Shown here: piece after piece, positions 19,480 through 28,865 of the stretch
Position numbering within the stretch: the first letter of the stretch is position 1
Layout of the letters: the number at the start of each line of letters is the position of its first letter
Source of the DNA: Stenotrophomonas humi
GTDB lineage: Bacteria; Pseudomonadota; Gammaproteobacteria; Xanthomonadales; Xanthomonadaceae
Reading direction: 5' to 3'
DNA length: 64,000 bases
Assembly (NCBI RefSeq): GCF_001431415.1
Contig: NZ_LDJI01000012.1
Span: 144,222 to 208,221, forward strand
Notes under the pieces: model-generated
Told to the model about the DNA's origin: nothing
Seen by the model: only the letters and a program-made list of their open reading frames with translations
The model's database searches: none
Translations under genes and position numbers: made by a program

Positions 19480-20772
19480 TCACTCACTCCTGTCTTCTGC
19501 CAGCAACGCGCCGGCAAACAACGCGGCCAGCAGCACCGTCACCCCGCCCCAGAACGTCGAATAGAACGCCAGATGGGTGTTCAACGGAAACACGGTGGCA
19601 ACCAACGCCAGAGCCGCCGGACGCGCGCGGGCGCGCGCTTCGGTGCCTGCATAGCGCCAGGCACGCATGGCCATGGCGGCCCCAGCCAGCCACAGCAGCA
19701 GACCCAGCACACCGGTTTCAGCGAGGATTTCCAGCACGACCTGATGTGCGTGCAAGGCCGGACTGGCGCCCCACACGGCAGTACGCTCCGGCATCGGATC
19801 ACATCCTGCGTACGCCAGACGGAAGTCACGCACACCCACGCCGTTGATCGGATGCTCGCGCACCATGCACAACGCTGCGCCCCATATCTGGCTGCGACCG
19901 GACAAGGCTTCATTGAGCCCATCGGCATCGCCGCTGAACACCAGTGCCGTGCGTGAGAAGCGCTCGCGCACCTGCGATGAACCCATGCCCAGTGCCGCCA
20001 GGCCGATCACGCCAGCCAGCAGCATCAACGTCATCCATTTCGCCCCCAGCAGTCGCCAGCCCGAGAACAGCACGATCAATGCATAGGTGATCCACGATGC
20101 GCGCGAGCCGGCCAGTACCAGGACCACGCCAACCAGCAGCGCCGTCAACAGCCAGCCCCAACGCCCCCAGCGGGTACCCACGAAGAACAGCAGGAACGGT
20201 GACATCGTCGCCAGCACCTGGCCGAACTTGAGATTGCAGGGTCCGAACACACCAGACAGACGGTCTGCTGCGGCAGCTTCTTCAGCGCTGCACAAACTAT
20301 GCCCGTTGATCAGCCACTTGAGCTGGTCCATGGACCAGAACAATGGGCTGGTACCGAGCAGTCCCTGCGCCAATGCATCCAGCGTCCATATGCCGATGAT
20401 CACGGCCAATCCCGTGAAGGTCCGGCCTCGCCGCTGCGGTGTCGCAACGGCAATGGCCACCAACCACATGAAAGGCAGATAGCGCAGCGCTGCGGCCACC
20501 TTTGCCCAGCTTCTTCCCGGGTCGGCCGCGTCCAGTGCGGAAACCGCCTGCGGCAGCCAGTAGGCCATGAACAGCACGCCGGTCAGCGCCCATGCCGGAA
20601 TGCTCAGCAGCGGCCGAATGCCACCATTGGCATGCAGTTGCAGCAGACGCACCACGGTGAACAAAGCGCCCGATACCAGCACCGCCTCGGCAACACCCGG
20701 CGCCGGCCACAACGCAACGAAAGCGAGCAACCACGCTGACGCCCAACGCCCCGGCAGCCGCTGGGGCGCCAT
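19480..20772 (-). CDS. O-antigen ligase / polymerase family membrane protein
   Basis: Polytopic inner-membrane protein of the Wzy_C (WaaL-like) family, expected to ligate or polymerise a polysaccharide on the periplasmic side. About 430 residues with some ten hydrophobic segments (LLAFVALWPAPG, ALTGVLFMAYWLPQA, LLTALLVGVVLVLAGSRASWITYALIVLFSG and others). The conserved loop with GSRASW and the later NGVGVRDFRLAY...HAHQVVLEILAETGVLGLLLW segment are the family signature. Start chosen at 20772 because AGGAAAC precedes it and it clears the upstream stop by 13 nt; an ATG at 20805 (MANSLVEP) would overlap the glycosyltransferase gene by 20 nt. Its place beside a glycosyltransferase and near waaA suggests a role in LPS or another surface glycan. 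Confidence 0.82.
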   Translation of the reverse strand: MAPQRLPGRWASAWLLAFVALWPAPGVAEAVLVSGALFTVVRLLQLHANGGIRPLLSIPAWALTGVLFMAYWLPQAVSALDAADPGRSWAKVAAALRYLPFMWLVAIAVATPQRRGRTFTGLAVIIGIWTLDALAQGLLGTSPLFWSMDQLKWLINGHSLCSAEEAAAADRLSGVFGPCNLKFGQVLATMSPFLLFFVGTRWGRWGWLLTALLVGVVLVLAGSRASWITYALIVLFSGWRLLGAKWMTLMLLAGVIGLAALGMGSSQVRERFSRTALVFSGDADGLNEALSGRSQIWGAALCMVREHPINGVGVRDFRLAYAGCDPMPERTAVWGASPALHAHQVVLEILAETGVLGLLLWLAGAAMAMRAWRYAGTEARARARPAALALVATVFPLNTHLAFYSTFWGGVTVLLAALFAGALLAEDRSE

Positions 20773-20785
20773 GTTTCCTGCCGGC

Positions 20786-21901
20786 TCAACCAATGAGTTC
20801 GCCATAGACGTCCAGTGTCGCGCGTTGCATTGCCTGCAAAGTGAAGGGAATGCGTGACGGCAGTGCTGGCGGATGCCGCAGCAGTGACAATGCCGTCCTT
20901 GCCAAGGCAGCCTCGTCACCCAATGTCACTGCCCCCGCCGGTTGCAATTGGGTCAGCAACTCGCCCACGCCACCGTGCTTCCAGCCCAGCACCGGGCGCC
21001 CCACGGAAAGGGCCTCCACCACCGTGCGCCCGAATGCCTCCGGCTTGTCCGAGACCTGCAGTACCAGATCGCTGGCGGCGTAAGCCTGGGCGATACGGCT
21101 GGTCGGCTCGGTCAACGCCACGCCGCCGGCGACGCCCAGGCGCTGCGCCAGTTGTTCAAGCTCGCTTACGTACGCTTCACGCCCCGGCTCACGCGCACCG
21201 GGCATCCACAGCACCGCGTTGTCTTCGCCTTGTTGGTGCAGGGTCGCGAGCAGTTGAATCGCATGCGCGTGCCCCTTCAGACGTGTCCCGCGCCCGGGCA
21301 GCAGCAGCAGCGGACCAGCGCCGGCCAGCTGCGGGTAGTGCCGTGCCACCTCCAGACGCGGGCGACGGTCCGTACGTGCCACACGCGGAAACTGGGATAC
21401 ATCGACACCGCGCGGTATCACCCGCAGCTTGGCTGGATCCGTTGCGGGATAGTTGGCAAGCAGGTACTCGCGCACGGTCTGTGACACGCAGATCACCCGC
21501 TCGCCACTGACCATGATGCCGCTGTAGCGGCCTGGCGAATTCAGGCCGTGCATCGTCGTCAGCCAGTGCGGGCGGCTGGCCGCAGGCATGCCCTTGAGGG
21601 CATACCAACCCAACCACGCCGGAAGGCGCGAGCGCGCATGCACGATGTCCGCGTCGGTTTCAGTGAACAGACGCCGCAGCGATGCCACGTGCCGCAATGT
21701 CAGCAGCGACTTGCGCCCGATATCAAGCGTCAGGTGCTCGGCGCCACTGTCCAGCAATGGCTGCACCAGCCGTCCGCCCGCAGAGACCACGATGGCGCGA
21801 TGGCCTGCAGCCACCAGCGCGCGGGCGACCTCCAGAGTCGAGCGTTCGACACCGCCGGAGTGCAGCGCCGGCAGCAACTGCACCACAGTCAGGCGGCGCA
21901 T
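20786..21901 (-). CDS. GT4-family glycosyltransferase
   Basis: A 371-residue GT-B glycosyltransferase. The N-terminal acceptor half starts VVQLLPALHSGGVERSTLEVARAL, and the C-terminal nucleotide-sugar half carries LLLLPGRGTRLKGH and the E-x7-E type element PEAFGRTVVEALSVGRPVLGWKHGGVGELL. No transmembrane span is seen, so it probably works at the cytoplasmic membrane face on a lipid-linked acceptor. It is immediately upstream of the O-antigen-ligase-like gene and downstream of a small zinc protein, apparently as one transcription unit. Substrate unknown. Confidence 0.85.
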   Translation of the reverse strand: MRRLTVVQLLPALHSGGVERSTLEVARALVAAGHRAIVVSAGGRLVQPLLDSGAEHLTLDIGRKSLLTLRHVASLRRLFTETDADIVHARSRLPAWLGWYALKGMPAASRPHWLTTMHGLNSPGRYSGIMVSGERVICVSQTVREYLLANYPATDPAKLRVIPRGVDVSQFPRVARTDRRPRLEVARHYPQLAGAGPLLLLPGRGTRLKGHAHAIQLLATLHQQGEDNAVLWMPGAREPGREAYVSELEQLAQRLGVAGGVALTEPTSRIAQAYAASDLVLQVSDKPEAFGRTVVEALSVGRPVLGWKHGGVGELLTQLQPAGAVTLGDEAALARTALSLLRHPPALPSRIPFTLQAMQRATLDVYGELIG

Positions 21902-21910
21902 CGATCCGGG

Positions 21911-22108
21911 TCAGTCGACCAGCACGAACACGGAGCCGCAATACGGGCACGCGGACTCGCCATTGGGCTCGTTCTCGATGGGCAGATAAACCCGCGGGTG
22001 CGAGTTCCACAGCGCCATTTCCGGCGTCGGGCAGCTCAGCGGCAGGTCGGCGCGGTGGACGTTGTAGCGCTTCTCGGCGTTGGCCGGGGCGGTGGCGGTA
22101 TGGCTCAT
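21911..22108 (-). CDS. CHCC-type zinc-finger domain protein
   Basis: A 65-residue protein of the zf-CHCC family (related to the NDUFS6-type zinc fold). The metal ligands are expected in the Cys of PLSCPTP, the His of NSHPRVYLPIE and the pair in CPYCGSVFVL. An in-frame GTG at 22120 would add four residues; the ATG at 22108 is preferred. It lies 9 nt upstream of the glycosyltransferase gene. Its function is unknown; similar small proteins often sit beside LPS genes or ilvE. Confidence 0.8.
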   Translation of the reverse strand: MSHTATAPANAEKRYNVHRADLPLSCPTPEMALWNSHPRVYLPIENEPNGESACPYCGSVFVLVD

Positions 22109-22216
22109 GGCGTCATTCACGGGAAAACCAGGACGCGCAATTCTAGCAGTGGCGAGGCAATGCGGGCCGTTTGGCAGGCCGGCTCCGGCCCGGACCTGCC
22201 CCCGCTAGCGCGGCGT

Positions 22217-24343
22217 TCACGCCGACAGCGGCGCACCCGGCGGTTCAGCGTCCGCCGTCGCAGCGGCCGGTTCGGCCTGCGGGTGGAGCTCCTGCACGAT
22301 CCGGCCCTGTTCCATCACCAGTACCCGATCCGCACTGGCAATGGCCTCCGGTCGATGGGCAATGATCATCCGGGTCAGCCGCAAGCTGCGCACGGCATCG
22401 TTGACCAGCCGCTCGCTCGTCACGTCCAGATGGCTGGTTGCCTCATCCAGGAACAGCAGCTTGGGCTGCCGGTACAACGCGCGGGCCAGGATGATCCGCT
22501 GCTTCTGCCCACCCGACAGCGCACTGCCCATGTCACCGATCAGGCCGTGGTACCCCATCGGCATCGCCATGATGTCCTCATGCACCGCCGACAGACGCGC
22601 GGCGACCTCCACCCGGGCCAGATCGGATTCCGGGTCGAAGAAACCAATGTTGTCGGCAATGCTGCCGGCGAACAGTTGATCGTCCTGCATCACCGCACCG
22701 ACGATGGCACGCACATTGCGCGCCCCCAATCGGTGCAGGTCATGCCCGCCGATACGAATGCTGCCGGAGGTAGGCCGCAGCAGCCCCAGCAGCAGTCTGA
22801 CCAGCGTGGTCTTGCCGCAACCCGACGCACCGATGACTGCCACCGACTCCCCTGGCGTGATGCTGAAACTGCAATCCTTCAGCACCCACGGCTCGCCATC
22901 GGCGTAACGGAAACAGAGATTCTCGACCTCTATGCGTGCATCTTCCGGCGGAAAGCCTTCGATGCTGCCCGCGTCATCCTCCGGCGCGGTCAGCACGATG
23001 TCGGCAAGACGCTCGCCATGCAACCGCAGCATGCGGAATTCCAGCCACTTGTCGATCAACGCGCTCATGCGTGCGGCGAACTGATCCTTGTAGGCCAGAA
23101 AGGCAATCAACATGCCCACCGAGAACACGTTGTCCAAGGCCAGCAACGCGCCAATCCAGATCACCGCGATGCGTTCCACGCCGAACAGCAGCTGGCTGGC
23201 GCCATTGAACCCGAGGCCCAGATTCGCCAGCCGCACTTCGCGATTGACCGTGTCCACCATCAGGTTTTCATAGGCACTGCGGCGGCGCGATTCTTCGCCA
23301 GCTACTTTCAAGCTCTGCATGCCGCGCAGTGACTCGAGCAGGTGCGTCTGCTGTTTCGCCGCCGTCACCAACTGCTGTTCGGTGCCATCGCGCAACGGAC
23401 GCCAGGCCAACGTGCGAACGACGGCGTACAACAGCACGGCCAGTACCGTCACCAGTGCCAGCTTCCAGCTGTAGACCAGCATCAAGGCCAGCGTCACGAC
23501 CGCCATCAAGCCATCGATCAAAGCCTCGACGAAGCTGGTGGTCAAGGTCCGCTGGATGGCCTGCACCGACGACAGACGTGAGGTGATGTCGCCGAGGTTG
23601 CGCTTCTCGAAGAAATCCAGCGGCAACCTGAGCAGGTGCGCGAACACATTGCCCATCCACTGCAGGCCGAGCCGCGAGGAAAGATGAACCACTGCAGCGC
23701 CACGCAACACACCGATGCCTACCTGCAGCAACAGCGCCAGGCCAAAGCCCAGGCCAAGCACGGTCAGCAGATCGCGGTCAGCAGACACCAGCACCTGGTC
23801 GACCACCCACTGCATCAGGAACGGCGCCAACACCACAAACACCTGCAGCGCCAGCGACAACGCGACGATCTGCCCCAGTACCTGCCATAAGCCGCGGACT
23901 GGTCCAGTAAGCTGCCGCACGCTCACCGACGGGCTGGCATTGCGCGGGGTGAAATCCGCGGTCGGTGACAGCTCCAACGCCACGCCGGCAAAGTGATCAG
24001 ACACCTCCGCCGCCGACAGCTTCCGCTCACCGATGGCCGGGTCCAGCACCACCACTTTCGACTTGCCGACTTTCTTCAGCACAACGAAGTGGTTCAGATC
24101 CCAATGCAGAACACACGGCAGTTTCAGCTTTCCGAGGTCGTCCATGTCCAGCCGCAACGGCCTCGCGGAGAACCCAAGCTGCTGCGCGATGCCAATCAGA
24201 TGACTGAGCTTTTCGCCCTTCAACGACAGCGGAAAGCGTCGCCGCAGTTCCAGCAAGTCAATGTGCAGTCCGTGTGCATCGGCCACCATCGCGAGTGAAG
24301 CCAAACCGCATTCGGCCGCCTCGGATTGAATGATCGTCTTCAT
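22217..24343 (-). CDS. C39-peptidase ABC exporter (bacteriocin/peptide type)
   Basis: A 708-residue fused processing-export ATPase. The N-terminal C39 peptidase domain has all expected catalytic residues: Cys12 in QSEAAECGLASLAM, His85 in LNHFVVL and Asp101 in LDPA. It should therefore cleave a double-glycine leader rather than only bind it. A six-helix ABC membrane domain follows (about residues 155-430), then the ATPase domain with Walker A GASGCGKTT, signature LSGGQKQ and Walker B LLFLDEATSHLD. It is last in a run with a secreted M16 peptidase (36 nt upstream) and an HlyD adaptor. No substrate gene was found nearby. Confidence 0.9.
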   Translation of the reverse strand: MKTIIQSEAAECGLASLAMVADAHGLHIDLLELRRRFPLSLKGEKLSHLIGIAQQLGFSARPLRLDMDDLGKLKLPCVLHWDLNHFVVLKKVGKSKVVVLDPAIGERKLSAAEVSDHFAGVALELSPTADFTPRNASPSVSVRQLTGPVRGLWQVLGQIVALSLALQVFVVLAPFLMQWVVDQVLVSADRDLLTVLGLGFGLALLLQVGIGVLRGAAVVHLSSRLGLQWMGNVFAHLLRLPLDFFEKRNLGDITSRLSSVQAIQRTLTTSFVEALIDGLMAVVTLALMLVYSWKLALVTVLAVLLYAVVRTLAWRPLRDGTEQQLVTAAKQQTHLLESLRGMQSLKVAGEESRRRSAYENLMVDTVNREVRLANLGLGFNGASQLLFGVERIAVIWIGALLALDNVFSVGMLIAFLAYKDQFAARMSALIDKWLEFRMLRLHGERLADIVLTAPEDDAGSIEGFPPEDARIEVENLCFRYADGEPWVLKDCSFSITPGESVAVIGASGCGKTTLVRLLLGLLRPTSGSIRIGGHDLHRLGARNVRAIVGAVMQDDQLFAGSIADNIGFFDPESDLARVEVAARLSAVHEDIMAMPMGYHGLIGDMGSALSGGQKQRIILARALYRQPKLLFLDEATSHLDVTSERLVNDAVRSLRLTRMIIAHRPEAIASADRVLVMEQGRIVQELHPQAEPAAATADAEPPGAPLSA

Positions 24344-24379
24344 GACAAGGGGCGGCCAACGGCAGCCCCTGTTTCTCCC

Positions 24380-27127
24380 TTACTTGAAATCACCCGCCAC
24401 AAACACGCTCAACTGTTCGGGCTTGAGGTACTTGCGGATGGCCGCGTTGACCTGCTCCACCGTCAAGGCGCGATACGCAGCGTCACGCGCTGCCTCGAAC
24501 TGCATGCTGCGCCCGTAGTACAACTGGTTACCGAGCAAACCCGCCACCGCACTGTCATTGGCGCGCGACTGTTCACGCGCAATCAACCTTGCAGAAACCG
24601 TATCGCGCAGCTCCTGCTCGGTCACGCCATCTGCCAACAGACGCACCAGCTCTTCACGGACGGCCGCCTCGACTTTGCCTGCGTTCTCCGGCGCGGCAAT
24701 CGCCTGAATGCTGAGGCTGCCGTTGTCATCACGGCCGGTGCGGCTTTCATCGGCCTGCAGGCCCGCGCCAACGCTGTAGCTCAGGCCATCCTTCTGCCGA
24801 ATCCGGCTCGCCAGACGCGCCTTGAGCGGATCACCGCCCAGTATTCCCACCGCGATACTCAAGGCTGGAAAATCGACATCTGCCAGATTGAGTGACAGGT
24901 TCTGTCGCGCCAACAACACCGCATTGGGCTTGTCGGGCGTGATGAGACTTTCCCGAAGCGCCGCACGTTCCCGATAGTGGGTGGCAATCGGCGCATACGG
25001 GGCGGGCGACTTCCAATCCGCGAACAACGTCTGCAGCTGCGTTTTGAGCGCAACCGCGTCGAAGTCCCCGACAACCACGACCTCGCCCTCGGCGGTTCCG
25101 TAGAAATCACGATGGAAGGCTCGCAGATCCTCGATACTCAGCGCCTGCAGCTTCGCCAGCGATTCGTCGAACGAGTCCACATGCAGCGGATGCCCCTTCG
25201 GCCAGGGATCGAAGTACTGCGCCAGGGCCATCGACGCCAGCGCGCCCGGCTCCTTTCGCTGGAAGTCCACCCCGGTCACCGCCTGCAGCCGCAGTTGCTC
25301 GAATTGATCCGGCGGGAATGCGGGATTACGCAGGACATCGGCGGCCAATGCCAAGGCTTCGGCCAACGTGTCGCGCTTTCCATCCAACCGAATGGTCGCG
25401 CTTTGCGCAACACCACCCAGCATCGCCTGCGTACCCAACGCATCAAAGCGGGCCGCAATCTGCGCCCGGCTCATCGTCGTACTGCCCATCATCAACATCG
25501 GGCCGACCGATGTCGCCGCAGTACTACGCCCGGTGATCGTCTTCTCGTCGCCGAAGCGGAAGATCGCCGCCAGCGTCACCGTCTGCCCCCGGTTCCTCTT
25601 CGGCAGCAGCGATACCTTCAAACGATCGCCCAGGGTGAACGTCTCGGTTCGGGCCGCAATGTTCTCCAGCGTGGCCTCGAACGCTTCGCCCGAATCAGCC
25701 ACCGCTCTACCGACATAGCCATCCACCAGACTGGCGACGGGTGCCGCTGCCGGAATCACCGCGCGATCCGGCGCCGCTGTCGGAACGAAACGCCCCAGCG
25801 TGCGGTTGCTCGATTTCAGATAGGCCGCAGCGACACGGTTGACGTCGACGGCGCTCACTTTTGCAATGGCATCACGCTGCACGAACAACAAGCGCCAGTC
25901 GCCGGCCGCCTGAAACTCGGACAACGCCATCGCCACCGCGTTGACGTCGCTGGTCAGTTTCTCCAGGCCGTTGCCGATGCGCTGCTTGGCTGCCGCCACT
26001 TCTTCATCGGAAATCGGTCGCGCGGCGATGGATTCAACCTGCCTGAGCAGTTCGGATTCTGCCTTTCCCGCATCACCGTCCTTGGGCAGGACGCCGAGCA
26101 CAGTGAACAAGCCCGGGTCGCGAAAGCTCTCTCTGGCCGCCATCGCGAATGCAGCCAATTTTGGCTCCATCAGCGCTTTGTACAAGCGGCCGTTCGGATT
26201 GTCTCCCAGTACGTCGGCAAGCACCGCCAGCGCGGCGCTGTCGGCCTGCGCCAATGCAGGAACGTGATAGCTGGCAGCAACCATTGCCAGATCGCTGCCA
26301 CGGCGGACCGTCACCTCGCGCTCTCCGTCCTGCGTCGGCTCCACTGTATGCAGGGCGGGCAGCGTGCGTAGCGGCTTCTTCAACGGGCCAAAATGCGTGG
26401 CGATACGCTGCAGAGCGATTGTGCTGTCGATCCGACCGGCCACGATCAACACCGCGTTGTCGGGCTGATACCAGGTACGGTAGAACGCCTGCAGATTGGT
26501 GATCGGCACGTTCTCCACATCCGAACGCGCGCCAATCGGCATGTTGGCGTAGTTGTGCCAGTCAAATGCCACCGAGCGCATGCGCTTCATCAGCACGCCA
26601 CCTGGATTGTTGTCAGCGGCTTCCATCTCATTGCGGACGACAGTCATTTCACTGTCAAGGTCCGTTTTGGCGATTCTCGAATTGACCATGCGGTCCGCTT
26701 CGAGCGCCAGCAGCCAATCCAGGGTTTCGTCGTTGGCTGGGAAGGAGCCGAAATAGTTGGTGCGATCCAGCGATGTGGTCGCGTTATTGCTCACCCCGCG
26801 CTTCTGCATCTCCCCAGGAATATCGGGATGCTTCGGCGTGCCCTTGAACAGCAGGTGCTCCAAAAGATGCGCCATGCCGGTCTCACCGTAGTTCTCATGC
26901 ATCGAGCCCACGCCGTAGACAAGGTTGACCGTCACGGTCGGCTTGCTTGCGTCCGGGAACAACAACACCCGCATGCCATTCTGCAACCGGTACTCGCAGA
27001 TGCCCTCCACGCACGGTCCAGCCACCATCGCGCTTGGCAATACGGCGCGTTCCTCTTTGGCATGTACTGTCGAAACCATGACAAGCGAAAGCGCGATTAC
27101 CAGTGCACCCATCCGCATCTTGAGCAT
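24380..27127 (-). CDS. secreted M16 (pitrilysin-family) zinc peptidase
   Basis: A 915-residue two-repeat M16 metallopeptidase. The start at 27127 follows AAGGAATAGGG and gives a signal peptide (MLKMRMGALVIALSLVMVSTVHA), so the enzyme should be periplasmic. The inverted zinc motif HLLEH is at residues 87-91 (GMAHLLEHLLFKGT), followed by the R/Y-type elements of the family. The second half (from about residue 480) is the inactive repeat without HxxEH. It lies between the HlyD adaptor and the C39 exporter, so degradation or trimming of an exported peptide is a reasonable inference. A general periplasmic protease role is the alternative. Confidence 0.88.
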   Translation of the reverse strand: MLKMRMGALVIALSLVMVSTVHAKEERAVLPSAMVAGPCVEGICEYRLQNGMRVLLFPDASKPTVTVNLVYGVGSMHENYGETGMAHLLEHLLFKGTPKHPDIPGEMQKRGVSNNATTSLDRTNYFGSFPANDETLDWLLALEADRMVNSRIAKTDLDSEMTVVRNEMEAADNNPGGVLMKRMRSVAFDWHNYANMPIGARSDVENVPITNLQAFYRTWYQPDNAVLIVAGRIDSTIALQRIATHFGPLKKPLRTLPALHTVEPTQDGEREVTVRRGSDLAMVAASYHVPALAQADSAALAVLADVLGDNPNGRLYKALMEPKLAAFAMAARESFRDPGLFTVLGVLPKDGDAGKAESELLRQVESIAARPISDEEVAAAKQRIGNGLEKLTSDVNAVAMALSEFQAAGDWRLLFVQRDAIAKVSAVDVNRVAAAYLKSSNRTLGRFVPTAAPDRAVIPAAAPVASLVDGYVGRAVADSGEAFEATLENIAARTETFTLGDRLKVSLLPKRNRGQTVTLAAIFRFGDEKTITGRSTAATSVGPMLMMGSTTMSRAQIAARFDALGTQAMLGGVAQSATIRLDGKRDTLAEALALAADVLRNPAFPPDQFEQLRLQAVTGVDFQRKEPGALASMALAQYFDPWPKGHPLHVDSFDESLAKLQALSIEDLRAFHRDFYGTAEGEVVVVGDFDAVALKTQLQTLFADWKSPAPYAPIATHYRERAALRESLITPDKPNAVLLARQNLSLNLADVDFPALSIAVGILGGDPLKARLASRIRQKDGLSYSVGAGLQADESRTGRDDNGSLSIQAIAAPENAGKVEAAVREELVRLLADGVTEQELRDTVSARLIAREQSRANDSAVAGLLGNQLYYGRSMQFEAARDAAYRALTVEQVNAAIRKYLKPEQLSVFVAGDFK

Positions 27128-27327
27128 CCCTATTCCTTCTTCCTTGTTGTTGGACCAATGAATCAGCCGCATTGAAGCAGATCCTGAGAGTTTCCCTCCA
27201 AACCAGCAGATGCCACTTCACGAGTGTTCTTGTGTTGAAGGCATCCGCTCATCATAAGTTCGCACCAAGGCGACACGCTGCATGTTGCGGTGAACTCCCG
27301 CAGTCTGAAACGCTACCCGGGAATATC

Positions 27328-28614
27328 TCATCCCGCGCCTTCCAGCTTTCCTTTCAACGCGTACAGCGGCTCGAACATCCATTCGATCAATCGTCGTCTT
27401 TCCCCCATGACATCAGCTTCCAGCACCATTCCCGGCATAAGTGGCTCCGGCCTGCCGTATGCCGTCACCGATTGCCGCGCCAGCACCACGCTGATGCGGT
27501 ACAAGGCTTCCCCCTCCTGTCGGCCCTTCCCCAACAACTCGGCGGGACTCAATGCACTGCGGCTGATCTGCGAAACCCGTCCTTCGTGGTGCCCGAACTT
27601 CTGATACGGAAACGCCTGATAGCGCAGGCGGACGCTATCGCCCGGTGCAATGAACCCGATGGCGCTGCTGGGCACGAGCAGTTCGGCCTCCAACCGGCCA
27701 TCGCCCGGCAACAGGCTCATCAGTACCTGCCCCTGTTGCACCGCCTGCCCGGGCTTGATTGCCTGTGACGTCACCACACCGGTGACCGGCGCCTTGACCA
27801 GCAATGCGCCATCGGCACCGGCCTGCATGCGTTCTTGCTCCAATTGCGCCAGCGCCTGCAGATACCCCGCCTCGCCCGCCAGGTGTTGGCTCGGCAACTC
27901 GCCTTGTGCCTGCCGAAGCTGTGCGATAAGTCGCCGCGTTGCGGTTGCCTGCCGCTGCAGCGCCTGCATCTGCCCGGTGTACTCCAGCACCGCCGTTTCC
28001 TGCTGCTTGATCTGCAGTGCACTGACATACGTGCCGTGTTCCAGTCGCCGAAGGCGCTCCAGGGTTTCTCCGGCAATGCGGCTCTGCTGCTGCCGGGTAA
28101 CAACTTCCGCTTCGATCTGTTGCAGCTCGCCCCGGGCCGTTGCCAACTGCCCCCCAAGCCCTTTCGACTGCGCCTGCAACTGGCCCTGCGTCGCCTCCCG
28201 GGACGCTTGCAGCGCGCTATGCCGCTGCTGCAAACGGTGCTCGGCCGCCGCGCTCATGCTGGCCTCTCGCAACGTCGCGCGCGGCATGCTCACCAGGGCC
28301 AGATCGCCGCCGGCCGTCACCCGCTCGCCCTCCTGCACGTCCAGCCACGACAACAGCCCTGTGGCGGGTGCCAACACGGTGATCAAGCCCTGCTCGGGCA
28401 CCAGTTGCCCACTGACCGTGGAACGCCGCGTGTAACTGGCCAGACTGATGAACAGCACGGCGATGCTGGCCAACGCGATTGCTGCAAAAGTGAGCAGTCC
28501 CCAGCCCAGCGGCTGCACCAGCGAAACAGGCCCCAACCAGTGGCTGCTTTTGGCTCGCAGCAGCTCTTCACGAAACAACGATTGCGGCACCCCTGCCCCC
28601 CCGGAAATCAGCAC
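27328..28614 (-). CDS. HlyD-family periplasmic adaptor of the ABC exporter
   Basis: A 428-residue membrane fusion protein. A short cytoplasmic N terminus is followed by one membrane helix (LLTFAAIALASIAVLFISLA). A split biotinyl-lipoyl domain (VSGQLVPEQGLITVLAPATG and APVTGVVTSQAIKPGQAVQQGQVLMSLLP) brackets a long Gln/Ala/Arg-rich coiled coil of about 150 residues. This is the layout of adaptors for type 1 and bacteriocin exporters. It is first in the HlyD-M16-C39 unit; 200 nt separate it from the M16 gene, which may have its own promoter. The start codon is uncertain because no clear ribosome site is visible. Confidence 0.88.
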   Translation of the reverse strand: MLISGGAGVPQSLFREELLRAKSSHWLGPVSLVQPLGWGLLTFAAIALASIAVLFISLASYTRRSTVSGQLVPEQGLITVLAPATGLLSWLDVQEGERVTAGGDLALVSMPRATLREASMSAAAEHRLQQRHSALQASREATQGQLQAQSKGLGGQLATARGELQQIEAEVVTRQQQSRIAGETLERLRRLEHGTYVSALQIKQQETAVLEYTGQMQALQRQATATRRLIAQLRQAQGELPSQHLAGEAGYLQALAQLEQERMQAGADGALLVKAPVTGVVTSQAIKPGQAVQQGQVLMSLLPGDGRLEAELLVPSSAIGFIAPGDSVRLRYQAFPYQKFGHHEGRVSQISRSALSPAELLGKGRQEGEALYRISVVLARQSVTAYGRPEPLMPGMVLEADVMGERRRLIEWMFEPLYALKGKLEGAG

Positions 28615-28731
28615 ATGCAGGGAATGTGGCCGAAGCGCCGCATCGGCTCAATGGCCACGGCACGTCACTTCAGCTGGCACGCAGCTATCCCGCCCAGCGA
28701 GAACGCTTCTCATGTATCTACGTCAGTAATC

Positions 28732-28782
28732 CTGACCAAAAAGGTCAGTTTCGGTGACACAGCTCCCGCTTTGCGTGACACA
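28732..28782. promoter_or_regulatory. candidate operators between hlyD-like gene and XRE regulator
   Basis: The 251-nt divergent space holds a perfect inverted repeat CTGACC-aaaaa-GGTCAG (28732-28748). Two direct copies of GTGACACA follow (28754-28761 and 28775-28782) whose starts are 21 bp apart, about two helical turns. Such arrangements suit a dimeric phage-repressor-like XRE protein. Binding is inferred from position and symmetry. Confidence 0.55.
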
Positions 28783-28865
28783 ATCTCCAACGATCTCACT
28801 AGCTCACGCACACTTCGCAAGAACTCGCTCAATCACTCATCGCAACAACTCAGGGAGGAGACACG

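Noticed and set aside
21548..23332. 594-codon plus-strand frame opposite the glycosyltransferase and C39 exporter genes.
   Set aside because: It spans two oppositely oriented real genes and an intergenic space and has shadow-frame composition.
27128..27327. Search for a double-glycine-leader peptide gene between the HlyD and M16 genes.
   Set aside because: The only ATG frame with a plausible length on the minus strand encodes 21 residues without a GG motif or ribosome site.
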